This document shows positions 5,776 to 12,998 of a stretch of DNA of 13,745 nucleotides, piece after piece. How positions within the stretch are numbered: the stretch's first letter is position 1; each line of letters opens with the position of its first letter. The stretch comes from an uncultured bacterium (GTDB lineage Bacteria > Cyanobacteriota > Vampirovibrionia > Gastranaerophilales > Gastranaerophilaceae), in NCBI GenBank assembly GCA_947365485.1, contig CANAXK010000024.1, forward strand, positions 1 through 13,745, in the 5' to 3' direction. Position numbers and translations under genes: made by a program. The notes beneath the pieces are model-generated. The model worked only from the letters and a program-made list of their open reading frames with translations, was not told the DNA's origin and searched no databases.

Positions 5776-8769
5776 ATGACAGACGTAAAACCTTTAGACA
5801 TAGATTTATCACTGAAAAAAAATAACGTAGACGAATTCTTTTTCAACCTGAGCGAAAACCCAAACGGATTCAAGAACAAGGATTTCAGATACACTTTGAG
5901 CTTGATATACCAGCTTGTAGAAGACGAGTTTGAAGGAATCTTCCTTAGCCCGAACTCTCCTGTGCGTAACACTGATTTTCTTTTAATCAATGACGGCACA
6001 GCAGACAAGCCGCGCTTATCGTTCTTTGTAACACCTACAAACAATTTTCAGTTCTATCTAAAGTCTAAAGGCTCTATGTTTAGATTCACCTCAAAAGAAG
6101 TCAACGGACAAATCGGCTACATTATGCCTCTTGATTTAGTTCTGGACTACTTTGGCGGATTTGGCGAAGTTGTTGACTTCTCCTCACTTACACAGACGTT
6201 TGCTTACTTCAATAAGCTTACACACTTTGTAATGAAACTTATTGAAAAACTCTACTTCATCCCAACTGTTCATAAAACAGCTGGAGACTCTTGTTTCAGA
6301 ATCGTGTATGAACCGATTATTTCAAACAAAGAATCCGCAAAGATTATTAACGAGCTTGAAAACAATCTCCCTGATGACTTGTTCATAAAAGGGGATAAGC
6401 CAAAAGGTTTTGTTGAAAGATTTGTTCGCGAATACCTCAACTACCTGATTTACAAGTTTTTGGGAATCAAGGCTTACAGATTCAAAGACATCAAGTCCGG
6501 CCATTACATGATTAAGGATTTAGAGCAAAAGTGCGTAATGAAAGGCAAAGACCTTGCCGAAAACTTTGCACAATGGTTTGACGAACTTTATCTCGGAAAA
6601 TACGATTTGATACCGTATTTCAAGGTAAACAAAGTTTCTGACGATATGTTTGAACTAAAAATCCATATCAAAAACCGCAAAACAGACGAGACCATTATTC
6701 TTGACGATTTGTACCACAAAGATGAAATCTGGGGCTTGGATACAGCTGACATTTCTAAAATCATCGAAAAACAGCTCAACTACGCTGTTAGATATATGCC
6801 GGAATTGGAAACACTTTTTGAGGACGAAGATAAGCTCGCGCTTACATTGAACCTAAATGAGGTTTACAAAATCATAGCACAGACAGCTTATTATCTTCAA
6901 AAAGCGCAGATTGAGGTTATTCTGCCGGATGAGCTTACGAATATAATTATTCCTCGTGCTTCAATCAACGCCAAGGTCAAGGCTGCACGCTCTGATGATT
7001 TGATGAACATCTTTAACACAGTATCAAGCAGCGCGATTTCACTGGACGACATTCTGGAGTTTTCTTATGAAGTCTCTCTTGGAGATGAAAAGATTTCCCT
7101 TGAAGAATTTAACAAGCTCGTGAGTGAAAGCAACGGACTTATCCAATATAACGGAAAATACATACTTGTAGACAAGGCAGAGGGCGAAAAACTTGTTGAG
7201 CAAATCAAAAACGCTAACCACAAAAAGATGACACGCCTAGAACTAATCCATGCCTCAATGTCTGGTCAGCTTCAAAACTACGATTTCAACTACGATGATG
7301 CCTACGCAAATGTTATTAAGGATTTTGCAAAGCCAGTTGAAGTCTCACAGCCGGAAGGCTTGAAAGGCGATTTGAGAGCTTACCAGCAAACAGGGCTCAA
7401 ATGGCTCTGGACAAATGTTTCCAAGGGCTTTGGCTGCTGTATGGCAGACGATATGGGGCTTGGTAAAACAATTCAGGTAATCAGCCTTATTCTAAAACTC
7501 AAGGAAGAAAACAAGCTCAAGAACCCTGTGCTTGTAATCTGCCCGACAACCCTTATGGGAAACTGGATGAAGGAAATGCAGCTTTTTGCTCCTTCGCTCA
7601 AGGTCGCGACTTACCACGGGCTTGATAGAAAACTTGATTTAAAAAACGACGTGATTCTTACAACATACGCGATTATGAGAATTGACGTTGAAGAGATGAA
7701 GAAAAACACATGGGGCATGATTATTGTTGACGAGGCTCAAAACATCAAGAACCCTGACACAGCCCAGACTCTTGCAATCAAGGCGCTCAAGTCAGACATA
7801 AAGATTGCAATGACCGGTACTCCTGTAGAAAACAGGCTTACAGAGCTCTGGAGTATTTTTGATTTCATAAACAAGGGCTACCTTGGCTCGCTCAAAGAAT
7901 TTCAGAAGAGTTATGCTGTGCCGATTGAGCGTTTCAAGGAAAAATCACGCGCCTCAAAGCTCAAGCTTTCTGTATCACCGTTTGTACTAAGGCGTTTAAA
8001 GACCGACAAGGGCGTAATTTCAGACCTGCCGGACAAGATGGTATTGAACGATTACTGCTACCTTGCCAAATCTCAGGCAATACTTTACGAAAAAACGCTT
8101 AACGAGATGATGGAAAAGATAAGCGGGTTTACGGGCGTAAACAGAAGGGGGAATATTTTCAAGCTAATAACTGCGCTCAAGCAGATTTGCAATCACCCTT
8201 ACCAGTTCTTAAAGTCTGGTGAAACCTCAAAAGAGCTTTCCGGAAAGGCTGAAAAGTGCGTTTCTCTTGTACAGAGCATTCTTGACAATGACGAAAAGAC
8301 GCTTATTTTCACCCAGTACAAAGAGATGGGCGATTTGCTTACAAAAATCTTGTATGAAGAATGCGGTTCCGAGCCTTCATTCTTCCATGGTTCATTAACC
8401 GTGCCGCAGCGCGAAAATCTGATTGAGGATTTCCAGACCAACAAGGATCGCAAAGTAATGATTCTGTCATTAAAAGCCGGCGGAACGGGTTTGAACCTCA
8501 CAAGTGCCACAAACGTTATTCACTATGATTTGTGGTGGAATCCTGCGGTTGAAGATCAGGCAACAGACAGAACTTACCGTATCGGGCAGGACAAGAACGT
8601 TATGGTACACAGGCTCATAACTCTTGGTACTTTTGAGGAAAAAATCGACGAAATGCTCAAATCAAAGAAAGAGCTAGCAGACCTAGCTGTTTACGAAGGC
8701 GAAAAGATTATCACCGAGCTCTCCGACCAGGAAATCTACGACATCTTCTCTCTATCCGCAGGGGGGTAA
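5776..8769 (+). CDS. SNF2-family ATPase (SSO1653-like) with N-terminal SNF2-associated domain
   Basis: This 997-residue protein is a DNA-translocating superfamily 2 ATPase. Residues 1-about 190 match nothing I recognise. About 200-500 resembles the bacterial SNF2-associated DUF3670 domain, ending in SLDDILEFSYEVSLGDEKISLEEF and a 'GLIQYNGKYILVD' strand. The motor core runs from about 525: Walker A DDMGLGKT (558-565, K564), motif II DEAQ (652-655) followed by NIKNP, and motif III MTGTPVEN (679-686). Motif V KAGGTGLNL (900-908) and motif VI QATDRTYRIGQ (928-938, R932 and R935) complete it. No SWIM zinc finger or nuclease motif is seen. The protein presumably remodels protein-DNA or polymerase complexes; the real substrate is unknown. 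A weak AGAGAG precedes the ATG, and the gene is probably translated from the gpmI transcript. The last codons and stop lie in a short repeat (8760-8772). Confidence 0.92.
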   Translation: MTDVKPLDIDLSLKKNNVDEFFFNLSENPNGFKNKDFRYTLSLIYQLVEDEFEGIFLSPNSPVRNTDFLLINDGTADKPRLSFFVTPTNNFQFYLKSKGSMFRFTSKEVNGQIGYIMPLDLVLDYFGGFGEVVDFSSLTQTFAYFNKLTHFVMKLIEKLYFIPTVHKTAGDSCFRIVYEPIISNKESAKIINELENNLPDDLFIKGDKPKGFVERFVREYLNYLIYKFLGIKAYRFKDIKSGHYMIKDLEQKCVMKGKDLAENFAQWFDELYLGKYDLIPYFKVNKVSDDMFELKIHIKNRKTDETIILDDLYHKDEIWGLDTADISKIIEKQLNYAVRYMPELETLFEDEDKLALTLNLNEVYKIIAQTAYYLQKAQIEVILPDELTNIIIPRASINAKVKAARSDDLMNIFNTVSSSAISLDDILEFSYEVSLGDEKISLEEFNKLVSESNGLIQYNGKYILVDKAEGEKLVEQIKNANHKKMTRLELIHASMSGQLQNYDFNYDDAYANVIKDFAKPVEVSQPEGLKGDLRAYQQTGLKWLWTNVSKGFGCCMADDMGLGKTIQVISLILKLKEENKLKNPVLVICPTTLMGNWMKEMQLFAPSLKVATYHGLDRKLDLKNDVILTTYAIMRIDVEEMKKNTWGMIIVDEAQNIKNPDTAQTLAIKALKSDIKIAMTGTPVENRLTELWSIFDFINKGYLGSLKEFQKSYAVPIERFKEKSRASKLKLSVSPFVLRRLKTDKGVISDLPDKMVLNDYCYLAKSQAILYEKTLNEMMEKISGFTGVNRRGNIFKLITALKQICNHPYQFLKSGETSKELSGKAEKCVSLVQSILDNDEKTLIFTQYKEMGDLLTKILYEECGSEPSFFHGSLTVPQRENLIEDFQTNKDRKVMILSLKAGGTGLNLTSATNVIHYDLWWNPAVEDQATDRTYRIGQDKNVMVHRLITLGTFEEKIDEMLKSKKELADLAVYEGEKIITELSDQEIYDIFSLSAGG

Positions 8770-8780
8770 ATGCGTTGGTC

Positions 8781-8829
8781 GGCAGACAAATGTAGCATTA
8801 CCAGTTGGTTTTAGAACTACTGGTCTGCC
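8781..8829. other. Long imperfect hairpin after the SNF2 gene
   Basis: Outer arms GGCAGAC (8781-8787) and GTCTGCC (8823-8829) enclose inner arms CCAGT (8801-8805) and ACTGG (8819-8823), with a 13-nt one-sided bulge. A small CTCA/TGAG hairpin (8829-8840) follows. No U-run is seen on either strand. It lies between the convergent SNF2 and aminotransferase genes. It may act as a 3'-end structure or be the remnant of a repeat; its function is unknown. Confidence 0.45.
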
Positions 8830-8861
8830 TCAATAGTGAGACAACATGTTTGGCGAACTCC

Positions 8862-8908
8862 CTCTCCTTAGGGAGAGACCCCGAAGGGGCGAGGCTAGGT
8901 GAGGGGTC
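8862..8908. repeat. REP-like palindromic intergenic repeat
   Basis: Two adjacent hairpins are present: CTCTCC/GGAGAG with loop TTAG (8862-8877), and CCCC/GGGG around GAA (8879-8889). They are followed by GAGGCTAGGTGAGGGGTC, whose end GGGGTC (8903-8908) can alternatively pair with GACCCC (8877-8882). On the minus-strand RNA the second hairpin reads CCCCUUCGGGG. The combination of 'CTCCCT...GGGAGAG' with 'GGTGAGGGG' is the style of dispersed REP/ERIC-like intergenic repeats. It lies 13 nt beyond the aminotransferase stop and may serve as its 3' end. Confidence 0.65.
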
Positions 8909-8921
8909 AACCTTTACATAA

Positions 8922-10088
8922 TCAGCCTTTCCGCAGCCTTTCCACAAACCGTTTCAATCTCTCCATCGCAATCTTCAAATTATCGAGCGAATACGCATAA
9001 GAGATTCTCAAAAACCCTTCTCCGCTGTTTCCAAACGCAGTACCAGGAACAGCTGCAACCTTTTCTTCCTCAAGAAACCGCGTTGCAAACTCCTCACTTG
9101 TCATCCCAAATTCTTTAATGCACGGGAAAACATAAAACGCGCCGTAAGGCTCAAAACAGTCTAAATTCATTTCTCTAAACGCGTTCATCAAAAACCGCCT
9201 GCGCTGGTTGTAAGCCTGACGCATCATCTTCACATCATCATCCCCGTTTTTGAGCGCCTCAACAGCAGCATACTGGCTTGTTGTCGGAGCGCACATGATT
9301 GCAAACTGGTGAATTTTTGTCATCTGTTTGATAATTTCTTCCGGCCCGCACGCGTAACCAAGACGCCAGCCTGTCATTGCGTAAGCCTTTGAAAACCCGT
9401 TTATAAGAATCGTGCGCTCTTTCATTTCAGGAAGGGACACAATTGAAACATGCTCACCCTTATACGTAAGCTCCGCATAAATCTCGTCAGACATCACATA
9501 AATATCATTCTCAATAATGATTTTTGCGATTTTTTCCAAATCCCCCTTTTCCATAATCGCACCCGTCGGGTTGTTAGGAAAAGGAAGTATCAAAACCTTT
9601 GTCTTATCTGTAATCGCAGCTTCGAGCTCTTCCGGAGTCAGCCTAAACTCGTTTTCTGCCTTCAAATCAATAATAACAGGTTTAGCGCCTGCTAAAATCG
9701 CGCAAGGCTCATAGGAGACATAAGAAGGCTGAGGAATAATAACCTCGTCCCCCAGGTTACACATTGCTCTTAAGCCGATATCAATCGCTTCAGACCCACC
9801 AACTGTTACAATCACCTCATGCATCGGGTCATAATTTACCCTCTGGGTTCTTGAAACATAATTACAAATCTCTTCTCTAAGCTCTTTCAATCCTGCATTA
9901 GAAGTATAAAACGTTTTGCCTTTTTCAAGCGCAAAAATACCTTCATCTCTGATATGCCATGGAGTATCAAAATCCGGCTCACCAACGCCCAAAGAAATCG
10001 CGTCTTTCATCTCGCTTACAATATCGAAGAATTTGCGGATACCGGATGGCTTAAGACTTTTTACAGAATCTGAAAGCGGCTTTGTCAT
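8922..10088 (-). CDS. alaT: PLP-dependent aminotransferase, AlaT (YugH)-like
   Basis: This 388-residue class I/II (fold type I) aminotransferase is cytosolic and transfers amino groups between amino acids and 2-oxo acids. PLP-site residues are visible: GGSEA (97-101) for phosphate binding, NNPTG (172-176), and DEIY (201-204). The Schiff-base lysine K234 is in GFSKAYAMTGWRLGYA with R242, and the substrate-carboxylate arginine R361 is in FLRISYA. The N-terminus SLKPSGIRKFFD and ISLGVGEPDFDTP are typical of the AspC/AlaT/PatA group. It overlaps the upstream Lrp-type gene by ATGA (10085-10088), so it is translationally coupled. This pairing matches Bacillus alaR-alaT, where AlaT is the main alanine transaminase. 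Alternative roles are aspartate or aromatic aminotransferase or PatA; sequence alone does not settle the substrate. The ATG has GAGAGG 10 nt upstream. Confidence 0.85.
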   Translation of the reverse strand: MTKPLSDSVKSLKPSGIRKFFDIVSEMKDAISLGVGEPDFDTPWHIRDEGIFALEKGKTFYTSNAGLKELREEICNYVSRTQRVNYDPMHEVIVTVGGSEAIDIGLRAMCNLGDEVIIPQPSYVSYEPCAILAGAKPVIIDLKAENEFRLTPEELEAAITDKTKVLILPFPNNPTGAIMEKGDLEKIAKIIIENDIYVMSDEIYAELTYKGEHVSIVSLPEMKERTILINGFSKAYAMTGWRLGYACGPEEIIKQMTKIHQFAIMCAPTTSQYAAVEALKNGDDDVKMMRQAYNQRRRFLMNAFREMNLDCFEPYGAFYVFPCIKEFGMTSEEFATRFLEEEKVAAVPGTAFGNSGEGFLRISYAYSLDNLKIAMERLKRFVERLRKG

Positions 10089-10567
10089 GGAGTAATAACC
10101 TCTCTTTCATCCTCTTTCTTTTTATCAAACACAGTTCCATGGTCTTTGTACTTCTTAAGCACAAAGTGGGTTGCAGTGCTTAGCACGCTATCGAGAGTTG
10201 AAAGCTTATCCGAAACAAATCCTGCAATTTCTTTCAGAGTCTTTTCTTCAAGCGTTACAAGCAAATCATACCCGCCTGAAATCAGATAAACAGCGCGAAC
10301 TTCCGGATAGTTATAAATCCTCTCTGCTATCTTGTCAAAGCCCTGTCCGCGCTGCGGTGTAACTTTAACCTCAATAAGCGCGGTGACTTTTTCAATAGAG
10401 GTCTTATCCCAGTTAATAAGCGTGTGGTAGCCACAAATAACTCCTTCTGATTCGAGTTTTGCAATCTCGTTTGCAACCTCGATTTCTTCTTTTCCAAGCA
10501 GCACTGCAAGCTCATTCACGCCAATTCTGCTGTTTTTTTCAATTATTGATAACAATTCATCACTCAT
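10085..10567 (-). CDS. alaR: Lrp/AsnC-family transcriptional regulator, AlaR (YugG)-like
   Basis: A 160-residue feast/famine regulator. The N-terminal winged HTH occupies about 1-50 (LLSIIEKNSRIGVNELAVLLG, ESEGVICGYHTLINW). It is followed by the RAM/AsnC ligand-binding domain, about 58-140, with strands ALIEVKV, AVYLISGGYDLLVTL and THFVLKKY. The stretch VTPQRGQGFDKIAERIY and DKLSTLDSVLSTATHF resembles the YugG/AlaR subgroup, which in Bacillus senses L-alanine and controls the adjacent aminotransferase gene. The start has AAGGA 6 nt upstream. The stop overlaps the alaT start. By analogy it probably regulates its own operon; a dyad around a candidate promoter at 10581-10605 could be the target. 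The charged C-terminal tail (FDKKKEDEREVITP) is typical of the subgroup. Confidence 0.88.
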   Translation of the reverse strand: MSDELLSIIEKNSRIGVNELAVLLGKEEIEVANEIAKLESEGVICGYHTLINWDKTSIEKVTALIEVKVTPQRGQGFDKIAERIYNYPEVRAVYLISGGYDLLVTLEEKTLKEIAGFVSDKLSTLDSVLSTATHFVLKKYKDHGTVFDKKKEDEREVITP

Positions 10568-10580
10568 AAGCTATCCTTTT

Positions 10581-10605
10581 TTGTGTCTTCCTCATCATAA
10601 CACAA
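10581..10605 (-). promoter_or_regulatory. Candidate alaR-alaT promoter inside a dyad
   Basis: Read on the minus strand, TGT (10602-10600) precedes TATGAT (10599-10594), an extended -10; no good -35 is seen. The -10 is bracketed by a dyad, TTGTGT (10581-10586) and ACACAA (10600-10605), imperfectly extendable to CTATCC/GATAGG outside. This is a plausible self-regulatory operator site for the Lrp-type protein. It lies in the 46-nt gap between licD and alaR. Confidence 0.4.
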
Positions 10606-10613
10606 AGATAGGA

Positions 10614-11603
10614 TTAATCTTGTTTTATGACTTTCTCTTCAATAGTTAAATGCTCGAGCAATTTGCATTTATCTTGTTTACAAACTTTACTAAAATCCAG
10701 ATGTGGTGGATAAAATATTATTTTTGCCCAGTCGTCATAATAGTCTAACAGAATATTTTTGTAATTTTTAGGCACAAAAAATTTTTTACCTTCAAAAACT
10801 TGCTCTCTTAATGGAAAAATATCGTTTATTTTAAAAACATAAGGAGCTGGTGAAATAGTCTCTAATCCTAGAAAAACTCTTTGGGTCGCATTTTTTGAAC
10901 TCAGTTCATTATTTTTCTTTTTAACAAAGTCATTAATCTCATAATATTTTAAGTAATTATTATTGCTCCTGTTGTACATAATACGTTTTTCAACATGGCT
11001 CTGCTTTATTTTGTCCTTGATAATTTCATCCGATAATTCATTTTTACAATAATAAAACGGAAATATATCAACACCCAGATAGAGCCTTTCATTCTTTTCC
11101 CAGTTTGTGAAATCAATCCATTCTTCTTCTGTTTGCGGCAAAAAATCCTTATGCAAGATTTTCCCAATATGGGACGGAACTTGCTTGAACACAAAATCGG
11201 TACCTTTAAACTCCTCCTCTACAACAGTCTGAAACCTTTCATAATCAGAATCCATCATCGCTATATCCAAATCGTCATCCCAGGGAATAAAACCTTCATG
11301 CCTGATACTTCCAAGCAGAGTACCGCCATCAAGCCAATACGAAATACCATGCCTTCGGCAAATTTCATCCACCTTGCATAAAATCTCAAAATCAATTGAC
11401 TGAACAATGCGCAAAAAGCCCGATGCCTTGGAAACAGATTTAACATCAATCAAGCACTCTTGCAGCCGGCGCATTTCCTCAATCCTACGTTCTAATTTTT
11501 TAAAACTTCTCTTCCCAGGTCGTATTCTTAATCCCAAGAGCCTTATAAGTTTTCCATCTTCCTCATTTGTTATTGAAAATATATTTTGGAGAAATTTAGT
11601 CAT
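10614..11603 (-). CDS. LicD-family phosphotransferase
   Basis: This 329-residue protein has the LicD nucleotidyltransferase-fold signature: SYWLDGGTLLGSIRHEGFIPWDDDLDIAM (residues 88-116), where the GG of LDGGTLLG and the aspartates of WDDDLD (108-113) form the active site. LicD proteins transfer phosphocholine or another phospho-substituent from a CDP-linked donor to surface glycans. No CDP-choline genes are in the window, so the donor is unknown. The N-terminus LQNIFSITNEEDGKLIRLLGLRI is a leader often seen on glycan-assembly enzymes. The start at 11603 is preferred over an upstream ATG because GGAGGT lies 7 nt before it. It overlaps the glycosyltransferase stop by 8 nt. The 3' half is strikingly AT-rich: 10681-10800 has 32 G+C in 120 by hand count, suggesting acquisition from elsewhere. 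Confidence 0.9.
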   Translation of the reverse strand: MTKFLQNIFSITNEEDGKLIRLLGLRIRPGKRSFKKLERRIEEMRRLQECLIDVKSVSKASGFLRIVQSIDFEILCKVDEICRRHGISYWLDGGTLLGSIRHEGFIPWDDDLDIAMMDSDYERFQTVVEEEFKGTDFVFKQVPSHIGKILHKDFLPQTEEEWIDFTNWEKNERLYLGVDIFPFYYCKNELSDEIIKDKIKQSHVEKRIMYNRSNNNYLKYYEINDFVKKKNNELSSKNATQRVFLGLETISPAPYVFKINDIFPLREQVFEGKKFFVPKNYKNILLDYYDDWAKIIFYPPHLDFSKVCKQDKCKLLEHLTIEEKVIKQD

Positions 11604-12666
11604 AGAGTTTACCTCCAAGAATATTTTTACCAAACAATACCACGCATTTGGATTGTTTATTCCAATTTATGCTAATCATTTTCTTCCTGTAGTACTTCAA
11701 CTTCCTTGAATAAAATACCCAATCTAAACGATTACTCAATTCCTTATAATGCTTTATCTCCTTCGAAGTTACATACTTACACCTTTTAATACGCTCCATA
11801 TCCATCTCTTTCAAAAGCCTCTCAATCTCCGGTTTGGCCAGCTTGTATGTCTTAAGAGTAAGCATTCCAAGCACAATAAAAATATAGGCCATCTCACGCT
11901 TGTATAAACAAGCCCAGATGCCGTCATCAGAAATGTTTGCACCTCTTAGCCAGTCATGGATTTCTCTGCTTCTTAAAAATGGTATTCTATAGTCCTTCAA
12001 ATCGTCTGAATCGCAAAGATTAATCTTTCTCCAGTAATAATAAGCTTTTGGTGTGTAAACAATCTTTTCGGCAAGACACATTGTCTGTACCTGAAACGGA
12101 TTGTCCGTCCAACTTGCACCCGGAGCTTCCACAAACCTTATATGATTCTTCTCGATAAATTCTTTGCTATAAACACAACTCCATATACTCGGGTGGTAGT
12201 ACAAGAATACCGGAAAATCTTTTATGTTAAATTCTGTATCTGGCATCACATCGTACTTACGAAAATCAATTTCATTAATACGCCTGTTTGCCGGAATATC
12301 GTAATTCTCAAAATAATTAGACTTAACAATGTCTACACCGGACTCCTCTGCAATCTTATAAAGCTCTTCATACATATTGCAGTCAATATAATCATCCGGC
12401 TCTAAAATCGCTATATACTTTCCTTTTGCGTCATTTAAGCCTACATTACAAGCCGAACCATAACCGCCATTAGGCTTATCTATAACCCTGATTCTTGAAT
12501 CTTTAGCAGCATATTCATTCAAAATTTTCAATGATTCATCTTTAGAGCCATCATTAACACAAATTATTTCCATTTTATCAAGCGTTTGGTTTACGACACT
12601 GTCCAGACACTCATTTAAGTATTTTTCTACATTGTAAACTGGTATAATTACAGAAATTTTTACCAT
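11596..12666 (-). CDS. Family 2 glycosyltransferase
   Basis: This 356-residue GT-A-fold enzyme has KISVIIPVYNVEKYL at 3-17, the nucleotide-binding VNDGSKDES (37-45), and the metal-binding ILEPDDYI (87-94, the DXD equivalent). Downstream are the acceptor-side GASWTDNPF and YYYWR motifs common in GT2 enzymes of capsule and exopolysaccharide loci. It has no transmembrane segment and probably acts at the inner face of the membrane, transferring an unknown sugar from a nucleotide-sugar donor. AGGAGG (12671-12676) lies 4 nt before the ATG. LicD begins inside its last codons, so both are translated together: the pair probably adds and phospho-decorates a sugar on a surface glycan. Its leader carries the hairpin at 12696-12717. 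The C-terminal about 120 residues are basic and of unknown role. Confidence 0.92.
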   Translation of the reverse strand: MVKISVIIPVYNVEKYLNECLDSVVNQTLDKMEIICVNDGSKDESLKILNEYAAKDSRIRVIDKPNGGYGSACNVGLNDAKGKYIAILEPDDYIDCNMYEELYKIAEESGVDIVKSNYFENYDIPANRRINEIDFRKYDVMPDTEFNIKDFPVFLYYHPSIWSCVYSKEFIEKNHIRFVEAPGASWTDNPFQVQTMCLAEKIVYTPKAYYYWRKINLCDSDDLKDYRIPFLRSREIHDWLRGANISDDGIWACLYKREMAYIFIVLGMLTLKTYKLAKPEIERLLKEMDMERIKRCKYVTSKEIKHYKELSNRLDWVFYSRKLKYYRKKMISINWNKQSKCVVLFGKNILGGKLYD

Positions 12667-12695
12667 ATTTCCTCCTATTCATACTCATTTTCATT

Positions 12696-12717
12696 CAACA
12701 CATTATTACTTGTGTTG
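12696..12717 (-). promoter_or_regulatory. Hairpin in the glycosyltransferase leader, reverse complement of the tRNA-Thr terminator core
   Basis: Arms CAACACA (12696-12702) and TGTGTTG (12711-12717) enclose the 8-nt loop TTATTACT (plus strand). The hairpin lies 20 nt upstream of the glycosyltransferase Shine-Dalgarno. The whole 22-nt block is the exact reverse complement of 12870-12891, the core of the terminator after tRNA-Thr. In minus-strand RNA the two 8-nt loops are fully complementary. There is no U-run, so it is not a terminator itself. Confidence 0.75.
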
Positions 12718-12861
12718 AAACAGACCAAATCAATTATAAACCTGGGCTTTCACCTCACTAAACTAGCATTCTAATAATTATAATATACAAAGTCACTTTA
12801 ACATATTTTAACATTTATATACATATTTTTATTTTTATGCTAATTTATTTTTAAAGAATTA
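12718..12861 (-). promoter_or_regulatory. AT-rich gap holding the presumed glycosyltransferase promoter
   Basis: No gene is seen in this 144-nt stretch. On the minus strand two perfect -10 hexamers TATAAT occur, at 12782-12777 and 12738-12733, but neither has a convincing -35. Transcription from either would include the leader hairpin at 12696-12717. The stretch 12796-12860 is almost pure A/T and could act as an UP-like or bendable region. Confidence 0.35.
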
Positions 12862-12899
12862 AAAAGGCTCAACACAAGTAATAATGTGTTGAGCCTTTT
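12862..12899 (-). terminator. Intrinsic terminator of the tRNA-Thr transcript
   Basis: A perfect 15-bp stem, 12862-12876 with 12885-12899 (core GGCTCAACACA), has an 8-nt loop AGTAATAA on the plus strand. On the minus strand it is followed by a U-rich stretch (TTTTTAATTCTTT). It is 100 nt downstream of the tRNA 3' end with no gene in between, so a long trailer is expected on the primary transcript. Confidence 0.85.
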
Positions 12900-12998
12900 A
12901 ATCTCGTTCAAACCCACGCACAAAGCGGAATATACATCAACCAGCCCTATACTCTTTTCTATTGGGTTACTTTTTCTTTTTAGTAAAGAAAGAATAAC
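12900..12998 (-). other. 99-nt trailer between tRNA-Thr and its terminator
   Basis: This is non-coding on the minus strand. Just after the tRNA an imperfect AT-rich hairpin can form (GTTATTCTTTCTT with AAGAAAAAGTAAC, 11 of 13 positions). Further on, AACCCA (12911-12916, plus strand) can pair with TGGGTT (12963-12968). Together with the terminator it would leave an RNA of about 137 nt after tRNA 3' processing. Confidence 0.5.

Noticed and set aside
5776..8769. SNF2 gene as part of a phage-defence island (DISARM-like)
   Set aside because: No methyltransferase, nuclease or other defence gene is nearby. Its neighbour is glycolytic and the DUF3670 architecture is common outside defence loci.
8801..8823. 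CRISPR-like repeat fragment (GTTTTAGA-like bases)
   Set aside because: It occurs once only, with no repeat-spacer periodicity and no cas genes.
12696..12891. A miniature transposon (MITE) with 22-bp terminal inverted repeats
   Set aside because: No target-site duplication is seen, the right end continues into a longer terminator stem that the left end lacks, and each repeat is itself a palindrome, unlike normal transposon ends. A repeat origin cannot be fully excluded.
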